From Candidatus Melainabacteria bacterium (GTDB lineage Bacteria > Cyanobacteriota > Vampirovibrionia > Obscuribacterales > Obscuribacteraceae): DNA of 8,727 nucleotides. The DNA lies in assembly GCA_014380105.1 (NCBI GenBank), contig JACMKL010000510.1:1-8727 (forward strand), read 5' to 3'. Shown here piece by piece: positions 1 to 6,428 of the stretch; position 1 is the stretch's first letter, and the number at the start of each line of letters is the position of its first letter. A program made the translations under genes and the position numbers. A model generated the notes under the pieces. The model was not told where the DNA came from. It searched no databases and saw only the letters and a program-made list of their open reading frames with translations.

Positions 1-2844
1 AGCCGGATCGGTACTGTCAGTGCTGCGTTTGGCAAAGTCCGCTAATTTCTCGAGAGCGCCCGGTTCGTTTTTGGACGCTGCAATAGCGAGATTAGTGCCT
101 TCCTGGACTAATGTTTCAAGTTCGCCAGCGGCGCGACGAGTGGTGATATCGGAAAGCTTCAGTTGTTCAGGACGTGGTGGTGGCGCAACGACACCGTCAA
201 ACACTTCTTTTACGACTGACTGTAATTCAGGATGCTCTTTGGCAATCATTTCGAGTGCCGGTTTTAATTCCGGATGGTCGATTGATGTTTGCTTAAGACG
301 AGCGAGCGCTTCTGCCTTCATAGCGCCTTCGCCCAGGCTGGCGTTGAAAGCATCTGTGACTGCGCGACGAACGAGACGATTGCCTTCGGTTGGTCCTTGA
401 CCAAACAATCCGCCGGTTTCTTTGACGACATCGATATCAGGTATTCTGTTCGTGTCTTTGGGAACGCTCATGTCTACACGAGCTTCACTGGTAGTTCTTG
501 GATAGACAATTTCATCGAGCGGGATGCCGCCTTCAGAATTTTTGGTCTTCACATAATGACGTCCGTCACGCTCTCCGAGATACTCAATGATCTCGACCGG
601 CATGTCTGTATCTTTATTTTTCCAAACCGCTTCGCCCTTTTGGAAGCCTTCCGGTGGAGTAAGTCCGTCCGTTGGAGCCTTAACTTCACCAGTTTTCTCA
701 GCAGCTATTTGTTTTTGAACTTCTGCAACACGCTGATCAAGAGTCAATGTCTCGCTCTTGTCGGCAACCCGTGATTCATGCAACGACGTCAATAAAGCCT
801 TTTCCAAAACATTGAGAGGCGTGCCTTCACCCGCTTCTCGCTGAACTAGCGAATTATAGAAATCGTCACCGGTTTTCGGTGGTTCTGCTTTATCTGTTTT
901 CGATTCAACCGCATCTCTTTCCTTGCCGCTGGTGATTTCCTCGCGACCATTGATGCCTTGTTTGTTTCCGGAGACAATTTCTTCCTGCCCTAAAATTGGC
1001 TCAGGCTCTGGTTTCACGACAGGCTTAGCTTCAGTATTTTCTACAACTGGAGTTTCGCCAGTTTGAGCGGCGGTCGCTGCTTTTGACTTTGCCTCGGCAA
1101 CAACTTGGGGCAGACGATTCCAAATTTTCTTGATTGCGGCCATCTCGGCTTCCGGAATTGGCTGCCCGCCATTGGCTTGCTTCAAAATGTCCGGCAATTT
1201 TTTATAGAGAGTGAGACCAGACATGGTGTCAGGAATTTTCACTTGACCGTCGGCAACAGCTTTTTCAATACGAGCAATAAGCGCAGCTTCCCCGGCTTCC
1301 ACTTTCGCTTCGGCAGGAGCTTTCACTTCAGTAGCAGTCTTCTCAACTTTGGCAGGGTCAGCCACTGCTTCAACTTTGGCAGCTTCAATAACTGGTTCTA
1401 TTTTCGCCGGAGTTGTCCCAGTTTCAGTTTTTACAGCATCAACGGCAACTACGATCGGTTCTACTTTTCCAGCAGCAACTGGCGGAACCAGAGCTTCAAG
1501 ATTAGCTGCATCTTCCGATTTAATTACAGGTTCGACTACAGGCTTCTCTGATGCTACCGGATCAATAAGCCGATTCGGATCTTCAACAGTTTTTACTTCA
1601 GCAGTTTTGTCGGCACCGTTTTTCCGGCCTGTTGTTTCAACAGGCTCAACCGAGCCCCATCCGTCGCCATCATCCTCTTCACGCTCTCTATCACGCTCGC
1701 GATCTCTCTTCTCTCTACGACTTTGTTTGTCCCCTTCGCGTCCACCTGAATCATCTCCGCCACTGCGTTTGCGGTTGCCGCCCGCCATCTGCGAGTTTGA
1801 ATCAACTTCTGGAGTTTGAAAGAATCTTTTGCCTACTCCCTTCACGCCGGAAGCAATATCCTGCATGAGCGTTGGACCTTCGCCTTGTCGCAAGCCATTT
1901 TGTACGCCCGCAGTTTCGTTGCTATAAAGACGTCCGGCTTTGTAACCGGCGCCGCCGGCGAACATGTCAGTTGTTCCTTGCAAAACTGAGCGAACAGCTA
2001 AATTGACCGGATCGAATTTGCCAGTCTGAATTTGGTGCATCGCTTCGCCGGTAAATCCGCCGGTTGCGCCGAAGCTGAAGCCCATGCCCATGTTTGCCGC
2101 AAGCGGACTCTTTTCCAGAGCGCCGCCAGTTTGACCAGATATGCCTTTGAATAATTTATGTCCGAAGTGGAAAGTGACGGCACCAGCTCCGGCTCCAAAT
2201 ACTGTTGATTGACCAACACGCGCAATGCCACCGGCATCGAAGTGTCCGTCCTTCATCCAGTTTTCTCTGTGCAGACCGGTCTCGAGCGCACCGCCGGCGC
2301 CACCAATGACCAGACCTTTTTCCCAGGTTCGCCACGAGCCTGCTCCAACTTTGTCCATTGTAAATTTGAGAGCGGAACCTTTAGCGAAGCCCAGAGTGGC
2401 GTCCAGAGCCATTTGACCGCCTGAAACATCAGGGGCTATCTTGACCTGGTCAATCGAATGCACTGTGCCCGATGCGATTATTCCCCACGGAACCTTTCCT
2501 TTCCCGGGCAGGAAAAGTGTCGTTGCTTTTAAAAAACCGGTGCCATATGTCGTAACTTCGTTTTGGAAATCGACCGCAGCCTTGTCGGCTTTGACGGCGG
2601 TGGCAATTTCGCCAGGCTTTAGCGTACCGGCTCTGGCACGAACTTCGAGTGCTTTAAGCTCAGCAAGAGACTTTTCGTCTCCGCCATTCATCCAACCGGT
2701 TGTAGCCCGATCAAGTAAACCGCGGTGCTGGTCACGATATTCGTGTTGGAAAATTTGGTCGCGCAAAGAGTCTACAGTGTCAGGAGCTGGCTCCTTACGC
2801 TCTTCGCGGTCGATTCGATATCTTTCTATTCCGTTTTCAGACAT
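1..2844 (-). CDS. Large multi-segment protein of unknown function (C-terminus beyond window)
   Basis: I translated the reverse strand from the ATG at 2844 and found no stop for 948 codons, so the gene runs off the left edge. No family is recognised. Residues 1-170 are mixed helical and charged, beginning MSENGIERYRIDREE. Residues about 178-305 are Gly/Ala-rich (GGAGGAL, FGAGAGAV, FAGGAGY). Residues about 355-395 are an extremely charged Arg/Glu/Asp run. Residues about 400-610 are Ala/Val/Glu/Lys/Pro-rich linker, interrupted by a compact segment at about 520-585. Residues 733-781 look like a small SH3/Tudor-like beta domain (KGEAVWKNKD ... EIVYP), and helical material follows. There is no signal peptide or membrane segment. 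The start fits the first natural Met; upstream codons stay open, but I see no better start and no clear Shine-Dalgarno. It diverges from the response regulator. Existence of the gene is near certain; function is unknown. Confidence 0.85.
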   Translation of the reverse strand, partial: MSENGIERYRIDREERKEPAPDTVDSLRDQIFQHEYRDQHRGLLDRATTGWMNGGDEKSLAELKALEVRARAGTLKPGEIATAVKADKAAVDFQNEVTTYGTGFLKATTLFLPGKGKVPWGIIASGTVHSIDQVKIAPDVSGGQMALDATLGFAKGSALKFTMDKVGAGSWRTWEKGLVIGGAGGALETGLHRENWMKDGHFDAGGIARVGQSTVFGAGAGAVTFHFGHKLFKGISGQTGGALEKSPLAANMGMGFSFGATGGFTGEAMHQIQTGKFDPVNLAVRSVLQGTTDMFAGGAGYKAGRLYSNETAGVQNGLRQGEGPTLMQDIASGVKGVGKRFFQTPEVDSNSQMAGGNRKRSGGDDSGGREGDKQSRREKRDRERDREREEDDGDGWGSVEPVETTGRKNGADKTAEVKTVEDPNRLIDPVASEKPVVEPVIKSEDAANLEALVPPVAAGKVEPIVVAVDAVKTETGTTPAKIEPVIEAAKVEAVADPAKVEKTATEVKAPAEAKVEAGEAALIARIEKAVADGQVKIPDTMSGLTLYKKLPDILKQANGGQPIPEAEMAAIKKIWNRLPQVVAEAKSKAATAAQTGETPVVENTEAKPVVKPEPEPILGQEEIVSGNKQGINGREEITSGKERDAVESKTDKAEPPKTGDDFYNSLVQREAGEGTPLNVLEKALLTSLHESRVADKSETLTLDQRVAEVQKQIAAEKTGEVKAPTDGLTPPEGFQKGEAVWKNKDTDMPVEIIEYLGERDGRHYVKTKNSEGGIPLDEIVYPRTTSEARVDMSVPKDTNRIPDIDVVKETGGLFGQGPTEGNRLVRRAVTDAFNASLGEGAMKAEALARLKQTSIDHPELKPALEMIAKEHPELQSVVKEVFDGVVAPPPRPEQLKLSDITTRRAAGELETLVQEGTNLAIAASKNEPGALEKLADFAKRSTDSTDPA

Positions 2845-2910
2845 TACAAGGCGCCAAGAGAAGACCAACACGGCATTTCGATATATGCCGAAGAGCCTAC
2901 GGTTATTTCT

Positions 2911-2929
2911 TTCCCCATACAATGGGGAA
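2911..2929. repeat. Perfect 8-bp inverted repeat in divergent intergenic region
   Basis: TTCCCCAT and ATGGGGAA are exact reverse complements separated by ACA. The site lies 67 bases upstream of the large minus-strand gene and 126 bases upstream of the response regulator. An operator is the likeliest reading, because no T-tract follows on either strand to suggest a terminator. Confidence 0.5.
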
Positions 2930-2946
2930 TCTCCCACGGTCTGCCA

Positions 2947-3013
2947 CCCCAAGCGCCACCTGACAACCGCTGGCGTTGGAAAGATTGGGTGAGCGGGTAA
3001 TAGACGCTTGGGG
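2947..3013. repeat. Long-range 9-bp inverted repeat (CCCCAAGCG / CGCTTGGGG)
   Basis: CCCCAAGCG at 2947-2955 is the exact reverse complement of CGCTTGGGG at 3005-3013, with 49 bases between. A smaller pair, CGCCA (2954-2958) and TGGCG (2971-2975), competes with the first arm. It could be paired operators bridged by a protein dimer, or a structured leader of the response-regulator mRNA. It overlaps the proposed promoter, so it may be regulatory. Confidence 0.4.
2976..3003 (+). promoter_or_regulatory. Tentative promoter for the response-regulator operon
   Basis: TTGGAA (2976-2981), a 16-base spacer and TAATAG (2998-3003) form a weak sigma-70-like pair upstream of the ATG at 3055. Matches are only 4/6 and 3/6, so this is a suggestion. 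Confidence 0.2.
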
Positions 3014-3054
3014 GCATATGTCGCGACGGCGCTTTCCGGGCTCAGAGGCTATCG

Positions 3055-3735
3055 ATGGCTAAAGTTCTTGTCATAGAGGACGAACCAGACTTTTCGGACT
3101 TGATTGGTGGGTGGCTCAAAACCGAGCATCACACAGTCGAAACCGTCGACAACGGTGAAGACGGACTCGACCGCCTCAAGTTCTACAAATACGACATCAT
3201 CATCCTGGACTGGGTTTTGCCTGGGCTTTCAGGCGTGGAAGTTTGCAGCAACTACCGCAGCACCGGCGGGACGACACCAATTTTGATGCTTACCTCGAAA
3301 AAACATGTCGATGAAAAATCGGCAGGACTCGACGCAGGCGCTGACGATTACCTGACGAAACCTTTTGAGCTGAAAGAATTATCGGCCAGGGTGCGCGCCC
3401 TCTTGAGACGCCCAACCGCCTTCTCTGGCTCGATTCTACAAGCTGGAAGTCTCGCCCTTGAGCCCAACAGTTTTAAGGTCACCCGCGGCGGCGCAGAAAT
3501 TGCCCTGCTGCCCAAAGAATTTGCACTGCTCGAATTTTTGATGAGACATCCTGGACAAGTTTTTAGTGCTGAGGCAATTCTGGACCGCGTCTGGACTTCC
3601 GAGTCCGAAGCGTCGCCTGAGACAATTCGGACCTACATCAAAAGATTGAGAAAGAAACTGGACGTGGAAGGACAGCCGAGCATACTGGGTACTGTTCATG
3701 GGGTCGGCTACAAACTGGATCCACCGTCCAGTTAA
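3055..3735 (+). CDS. OmpR/PhoB-family response regulator, DNA-binding
   Basis: This 226-aa protein has the full architecture of the family. An N-terminal receiver (about 1-120) carries the acidic pair E8/D9, the phospho-acceptor D52 (IILDWVLPG), switch T80 and K102 in YLTKPFE. A C-terminal winged helix (about 129-223) contains the recognition segment SPETIRTYIKRLRKKL and the closing hairpin HGVGYKL. Phosphorylation by a sensor kinase would promote dimerisation and binding to direct-repeat DNA sites. AGAGG at 3044-3048 lies six bases before the ATG and supports this start. A stand-alone receiver follows 59 bases downstream, probably in the same transcript. No histidine kinase gene is in the window, so the partner and regulon are unknown. 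Confidence 0.95.
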   Translation: MAKVLVIEDEPDFSDLIGGWLKTEHHTVETVDNGEDGLDRLKFYKYDIIILDWVLPGLSGVEVCSNYRSTGGTTPILMLTSKKHVDEKSAGLDAGADDYLTKPFELKELSARVRALLRRPTAFSGSILQAGSLALEPNSFKVTRGGAEIALLPKEFALLEFLMRHPGQVFSAEAILDRVWTSESEASPETIRTYIKRLRKKLDVEGQPSILGTVHGVGYKLDPPSS

Positions 3736-3782
3736 AACGTTTCACCCCAAAAAAGATTTGAGCCAAATACCAAAGTTAGGAG

Positions 3783-3794
3783 TCTGTCGACAGA
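3783..3794. repeat. Perfect 12-bp palindrome between Shine-Dalgarno and start codon
   Basis: TCTGTCGACAGA reads the same on both strands and ends at the base before the ATG at 3795. The nearest Shine-Dalgarno (AGGAG, 3778-3782) is 12 bases from the ATG, a long spacing that the palindrome fills. It could be a small operator, or a hairpin shortening the effective spacing. A chance occurrence cannot be excluded. Confidence 0.4.
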
Positions 3795-4166
3795 ATGAAA
3801 GTACTGGTAATCGATGACGAAGAAGATAATCGCCAAATCGCCAATCTGGCGCTGACGCTAATGGGTGGCTGCGAAGTAATCGAGGCTTGCGACGGCGAAG
3901 CTGGGCTGAATATGGCGATTGAAGAAAAGCCCGACGTCATCCTGCTCGACTTTGTGATGCCCAAAATGAATGGGCTGGAATGCCTGACCGCGCTGCGCAA
4001 AAATCCGATTACGACAAAGATACCGGTCATATTTGTTTCGACAAAGTCCTTACAAGAGCGCGAGAAAGAATTGATGGACGCAGGCGCCACCGGAATTTTG
4101 CCTAAACCATTTAATCCGACCGAGCTGCCCGCCAAAATCAAAGAAATTACCGGGCTCAACTTCTAA
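3795..4166 (+). CDS. Stand-alone receiver-domain response regulator (CheY/Spo0F-like)
   Basis: The protein is 123 aa and consists of a single receiver domain with no output domain. Key residues are D7/D8 (VIDDEED), phospho-acceptor D52 (ILLDFVMPKMNG), switch S82 in VIFVSTKS and K104 in LPKPFNP. Such proteins act through protein contacts, as phospho-relay intermediates or allosteric switches, rather than by binding DNA. It follows the OmpR-type gene on the same strand after 59 bases without a convincing terminator, so the two are likely co-transcribed and may share a kinase or relay. AGGAG at 3778-3782 is 12 bases before the ATG; the intervening bases are a perfect palindrome. Family assignment is secure. 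The pathway is unknown. Confidence 0.93.
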   Translation: MKVLVIDDEEDNRQIANLALTLMGGCEVIEACDGEAGLNMAIEEKPDVILLDFVMPKMNGLECLTALRKNPITTKIPVIFVSTKSLQEREKELMDAGATGILPKPFNPTELPAKIKEITGLNF

Positions 4167-4178
4167 TTTTCGTCTAGA

Positions 4179-4196
4179 CCTGATTCAGGCTTTTTT
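4179..4196 (+). terminator. Weak candidate terminator after the two-regulator operon
   Basis: CCTG ATT CAGG (4179-4189) can form a 4-bp stem followed by a six-T run (4191-4196), 13 bases after the receiver gene stop. It overlaps the 3' end of pyrE, where the T-run encodes the C-terminal lysines. The stem is short, so support is modest. Confidence 0.3.
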
Positions 4197-4814
4197 GACG
4201 AAAGATTTGCCTTTTCCGACGTTCATATTTATAGGCACGCCTTCCTTACAGAGCAGGCAGTCTTCTTCGGCGTATGAATCGAGCGTGACAGACGTCAGCG
4301 CATTGATTGGCACGCCACCCATGGCTTCGCCGGTGACACCACCGCGGTTGCAGAGAATGCTCACGCCCAAAATATTTCCGGAAAGCGCGCGCACCGTGTC
4401 GACGACTTTGAGGACGCTGCCACCAGTGGTAACGACGTCTTCGACGATAACGATGTTCTTTCCTTTTATATGTGCGTCGTAGCCGCGCTTAAAAATGCGC
4501 AGGCGGTCCGGACCTTCTTCCTCGGCATAAACGGCCAAAGTCTCGCCAGACTTGCGTTTACGGGTGAGGTGGTAGGCAACCCACTGGGATAGAACAACGC
4601 CCCCAATGGTTGGACCGGCAACAACATCAACCTGATCAGGGTCATAGGAGCCAGCCATTAGCTCACAAATCCGTGAGGTGGCTTCGGTATGAACATAGAG
4701 CGCGTCCTTGTTAATGTAGGCGGACCCGTGGCGCCCGGATGTATAGACAATGTGGCTGCCCGTGACCAGCGCGCCCACTTCGCCCAACAGGCTCATTACT
4801 TCATCTGTGCTCAT
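4185..4814 (-). CDS. pyrE: Orotate phosphoribosyltransferase
   Basis: The enzyme converts orotate and PRPP to orotidine 5'-monophosphate and pyrophosphate in de novo pyrimidine synthesis, in the cytoplasm. The 209-aa length is typical. Family signatures appear in order: TGSHIVYTSGRHGSAYINKD near residues 18-37, AGPTIGGVVL (66-75), RIFKRGY (106-112), the PRPP-binding loop IVIVEDVVTTGGS (121-133) and the C-terminal pair CLLC (186-189) seen in the bacterial CPLC-type subgroup. I chose the ATG at 4814 because GGGGA lies five bases upstream and MSTDEVMSLLGEVGALVTGSH aligns with the usual N-terminus. A longer reading frame from 4877 adds an unlikely hydrophobic extension. The gene is convergent with the receiver gene, 18 bases apart, and stands alone rather than in a pyr operon. 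A relative in the phosphoribosyltransferase superfamily with another base specificity is possible but less likely. Confidence 0.92.
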   Translation of the reverse strand: MSTDEVMSLLGEVGALVTGSHIVYTSGRHGSAYINKDALYVHTEATSRICELMAGSYDPDQVDVVAGPTIGGVVLSQWVAYHLTRKRKSGETLAVYAEEEGPDRLRIFKRGYDAHIKGKNIVIVEDVVTTGGSVLKVVDTVRALSGNILGVSILCNRGGVTGEAMGGVPINALTSVTLDSYAEEDCLLCKEGVPINMNVGKGKSFVKKA

Positions 4815-4924
4815 AAATTCCCCAAGAAAAAAAACAAGAAAATCAAAATGTGACTTTCGATTCCACAATTCTGCCACAAAATTTTTCTATGCTCCTTCCG
4901 TTGAATCCAAAAAGGCACAGACAA

Positions 4925-5101
4925 ATGAAACACCCAGAGCGCTCCCCCCAAAAAAGCTTCCAAAGATTGAACTTGAAGGAGCTGGGTCTTCAACAACAAG
5001 TCGAGATTCGCCTGAATCAACAAAAGCCGTCGCTATTACGGCGTGTTACTGAGCAGCTCACAGCGATGGTCAAGAAATCGACCAACTCGGCTGCTAAATA
5101 A
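4925..5101 (+). CDS. Small basic protein (58 aa), FQRL family copy A, unknown function
   Basis: The protein is rich in Gln, Lys and Arg, probably helical, with no signal peptide or membrane segment. No known family is recognised. Support for a real gene is threefold. AAGG (4912-4915) lies nine bases before the ATG. A strong intrinsic terminator follows the stop within 30 bases. The protein aligns without gaps from Met1 with the 59-aa protein at 6193-6372, sharing K10, FQRL (12-15), L17, EL (19-20), Q25 and VT (41-42). In-frame earlier starts exist (ATG at 4889, giving 70 aa, and GTG at 4850), but they lack a ribosome binding site and would break the end-to-end match. It is divergent from pyrE. 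I could not pick out a convincing promoter in the 110-bp gap. Confidence 0.6.
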   Translation: MKHPERSPQKSFQRLNLKELGLQQQVEIRLNQQKPSLLRRVTEQLTAMVKKSTNSAAK

Positions 5102-5130
5102 CCGAACAAGCACAATTTTTCTTCGAAGGG

Positions 5131-5165
5131 GCGGACTCAGTAAAATGGGTCCGCTGGGGTTTTTT
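5131..5165 (+). terminator. Intrinsic terminator after small FQRL protein A
   Basis: GCGGAC (5131-5136) pairs with GTCCGC (5149-5154), and three further pairs including one G-U extend the stem to nine, closing a GTAAAA loop. TGGGG and then six T (5160-5165) follow. It ends the 58-aa gene and insulates the toxin-antitoxin promoter. Confidence 0.75.
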
Positions 5166-5197
5166 GGGGGCTTATTTATTGTCGAAACACCTCACAC

Positions 5198-5227
5198 TTG
5201 CGAAATTACGCCACTTGGCACTAGAAT
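5198..5227 (+). promoter_or_regulatory. Promoter of the Xre/RES operon
   Basis: TTGCGA (5198-5203, 4/6) and TAGAAT (5222-5227, 5/6) are separated by 18 bases, placing the transcript start near 5234, about 20 bases before the ATG. CACTTG occurs twice (5195-5200 and 5212-5217), overlapping this promoter. These could be contacts for antitoxin autorepression; that is inference from the known behaviour of the family. Confidence 0.5.
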
Positions 5228-5254
5228 GGAAGGCAGGTGGCAAAAGGTGATTGC

Positions 5255-5680
5255 ATGGACAAGGATAGAGTCTTAAGGGCGTTAACTGGCTGTTCTCCTT
5301 TACCGACGGAAGTAAATTCCGAAATTGAAATGCTCAACCTTCTCGTTGAGGGTTTGCCCGCAGATGCACTGAGAGTTATCAAAAGTCTCGGAATCGTTGA
5401 TGATGCAGAGTTGAGGTTTTTCATCGCGCCGAGAACTCTGGCGAGAAGAAAGGATGGTAAACGCCTCACCGCAGACGAGTCCGATTTGATTGCGCGCATC
5501 GCCCGTATTCACGACTTCGCTGTAGAGGATTTTAGCGATGAAATGAAGGCGCGGAAATGGCTGCGCACGCCAAACCGTGCGCTCAATGGAAAACATCCAC
5601 TGGCTTTGCTGCGCACTGATTACGGTGCGCGAATAGTTGAGTCGACTCTTGGGAGAATCGCGCACGGAATTTTCTCTTGA
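5255..5680 (+). CDS. Xre/MbcA/ParS-type antitoxin (DUF2384)
   Basis: The 141-aa protein neutralises the RES toxin encoded immediately downstream and, in studied relatives, represses its own operon. Residues about 23-85 form the Xre-like helix-turn-helix region, including the family hallmark PRTLARRK (59-66) followed by RLTADESDLIARIARI (70-85). Residues 86-141 are the toxin-binding C-terminal domain, with A99-R100-K101-W102-L103, the P106-N107 to L110-N111-G112 segment, PLALLRTDYG (115-124) and the final amphipathic helix. The start at 5255 is preferred over the in-frame GTG at 5237 because AAGGTGA (5244-5250) lies at proper distance. The stop overlaps the toxin start by one base (TGATG), so the pair is translationally coupled in the usual antitoxin-first order. 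Confidence in the family is high. Confidence 0.93.
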   Translation: MDKDRVLRALTGCSPLPTEVNSEIEMLNLLVEGLPADALRVIKSLGIVDDAELRFFIAPRTLARRKDGKRLTADESDLIARIARIHDFAVEDFSDEMKARKWLRTPNRALNGKHPLALLRTDYGARIVESTLGRIAHGIFS

Positions 5681-6117
5681 TGCTTGTCTATCGAATTTGC
5701 AAGGCGGGATTCGCGCAATTAGATGGCGAAGGTGCAAGGCTATTTGGTGGGCGCTGGAATTCGCCGGGACATTCTGCCGTTTACACATCCAGCCACCTTT
5801 CTTTGGCGGCACTGGAATTATTGGTACATGTTGATTTCGAAAATTTGCCCAGTGATTTAGTTTGGCTAAAAATTGAAATCGCGAAAAATGTCGGTAAAAC
5901 GACGTTTTCGGAATTTAAAGCGCCCAACGAAACTGTCTCCACTGCATTTGGTGACGCGTGGTTGAAATCAAATAGAGATCTCTGCTTGGAAGTACCGTCA
6001 GCTGTACTCTCGGTGGAGAGAAACATCATTCTGAATCCTCGCCATGCCGAGATGGGAGAAGTCCGATTGCTAGAAACAAATGAATTTGAATTTGATGAAC
6101 GGTTATTTAGGCGATAG
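5680..6117 (+). CDS. RES-domain toxin (NAD-targeting) of the Xre/RES system
   Basis: RES toxins of characterised systems destroy NAD+ (by hydrolysis or phosphorolysis) or ADP-ribosylate a target, stopping growth. This 145-aa protein is the usual single-domain length. The active-site constellation is intact: R25 in GGRWNSPG, Y35 in VYTSS and E46 in LAALELLVH. The ten- and eleven-residue spacings match, to my recollection, those reported for the Pseudomonas putida RES toxin. The C-terminal VPSAVL and NIILNPRHAEM (115-125) segments are also family features. Nothing suggests inactivation, so the toxin is predicted active. The ATG at 5680 shares a base with the antitoxin stop. A 75-base gap leads to a small gene on the same strand without an intervening terminator. 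Which chemistry (NADase, phosphorylase or ADP-ribosylation) cannot be told from sequence. Confidence 0.93.
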   Translation: MLVYRICKAGFAQLDGEGARLFGGRWNSPGHSAVYTSSHLSLAALELLVHVDFENLPSDLVWLKIEIAKNVGKTTFSEFKAPNETVSTAFGDAWLKSNRDLCLEVPSAVLSVERNIILNPRHAEMGEVRLLETNEFEFDERLFRR

Positions 6118-6192
6118 TCAAAAATTCCACGTTTATGCCACAAGTCCTGAGTATCTTAAGGACATCGAGAGCAACCCAGCGAGGATAGAAAG

Positions 6193-6372
6193 ATGCAAAG
6201 CGAAATCAAAGACAGTCTCAAGGGATTTCAAAGATTGGATCTTTCCGAACTGGAATGTCTCAACCAACAAGTCAAAGCTGAAAAATTCAGCGCTCGCGGA
6301 GTGTTTGCTAAAGTCACCAAAGCCATCAAAGAATTGGCAGTGTCACGTAAGTTGGTTCAAGAATTCCAATAG
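6193..6372 (+). CDS. Small protein (59 aa), FQRL family copy B, third gene of the Xre/RES transcript
   Basis: A strong ribosome binding site (GAGGA, 6181-6185) lies seven bases before the ATG. The product is predicted helical and basic, with no signal or membrane segment. I recognise no family. It matches the 58-aa protein at 4925-5101 in length and, ungapped from Met1, at K10, FQRL (12-15), L17, EL (19-20), Q25 and VT (41-42). There is no terminator between the RES gene and this gene, and a strong one follows, so it is probably transcribed with the toxin-antitoxin pair. A private promoter in the 75-base gap is not excluded. A longer overlapping frame (6080-6469) lacks a ribosome binding site and reads through the terminator. 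A role as an accessory of the toxin system is only an inference from position. Confidence 0.65.
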   Translation: MQSEIKDSLKGFQRLDLSELECLNQQVKAEKFSARGVFAKVTKAIKELAVSRKLVQEFQ

Positions 6373-6382
6373 AGCGAATTTC

Positions 6383-6410
6383 TTTCGAGAGCTCTCGAAA
6401 TTTCTCGAAA
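6383..6410. repeat. Perfect 18-bp palindrome plus a third half-site
   Basis: TTTCGAGAGCTCTCGAAA (6383-6400) equals its own reverse complement. The right half TCTCGAAA (6393-6400) recurs at 6403-6410, exactly ten bases later, which is one helical turn. It sits between the stop of the 59-aa gene and its terminator. It may be a protein-binding site or an RNA stem in the 3' untranslated region. Confidence 0.65.
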
Positions 6411-6428
6411 GTTTAGTTATAAAAAAGC

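Noticed and set aside
1105..1819. Plus-strand frames of about 150 codons opposite the large minus-strand gene
   Set aside because: Their low-complexity Ser/Phe/Thr content is the complement of the Ala/Val/Glu/Pro linker codons; no ribosome binding sites.
2941..3015. A riboswitch in the leader of the response regulator
   Set aside because: Inverted repeats are present, but I could not match the conserved cores of the cobalamin or cyclic di-GMP classes, so only the repeats are reported.
3776..4159. 127-codon minus-strand frame opposite the receiver gene
   Set aside because: The plus strand encodes an intact receiver with all key residues; the reverse frame is serine-rich shadow.
4815..4877. 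N-terminal extension of PyrE starting at 4877
   Set aside because: The extra 21 residues are not part of the family, and a ribosome binding site fits the ATG at 4814 instead.
5300..5812. 170-codon minus-strand frame opposite the Xre/RES genes
   Set aside because: It lies antisense to two clearly recognised genes and shows no family features; it is a shadow of their codon pattern.
4185..6117. Functional link between pyrE (uses PRPP) and the RES toxin (one relative modifies PRPP synthetase)
   Set aside because: The genes are on opposite strands, separated by another unit and a terminator; adjacency alone is not evidence.
5681..6117. The toxin-antitoxin locus as part of a mobile element
   Set aside because: No integrase, transposase, terminal repeats or tRNA attachment site is visible in the window.
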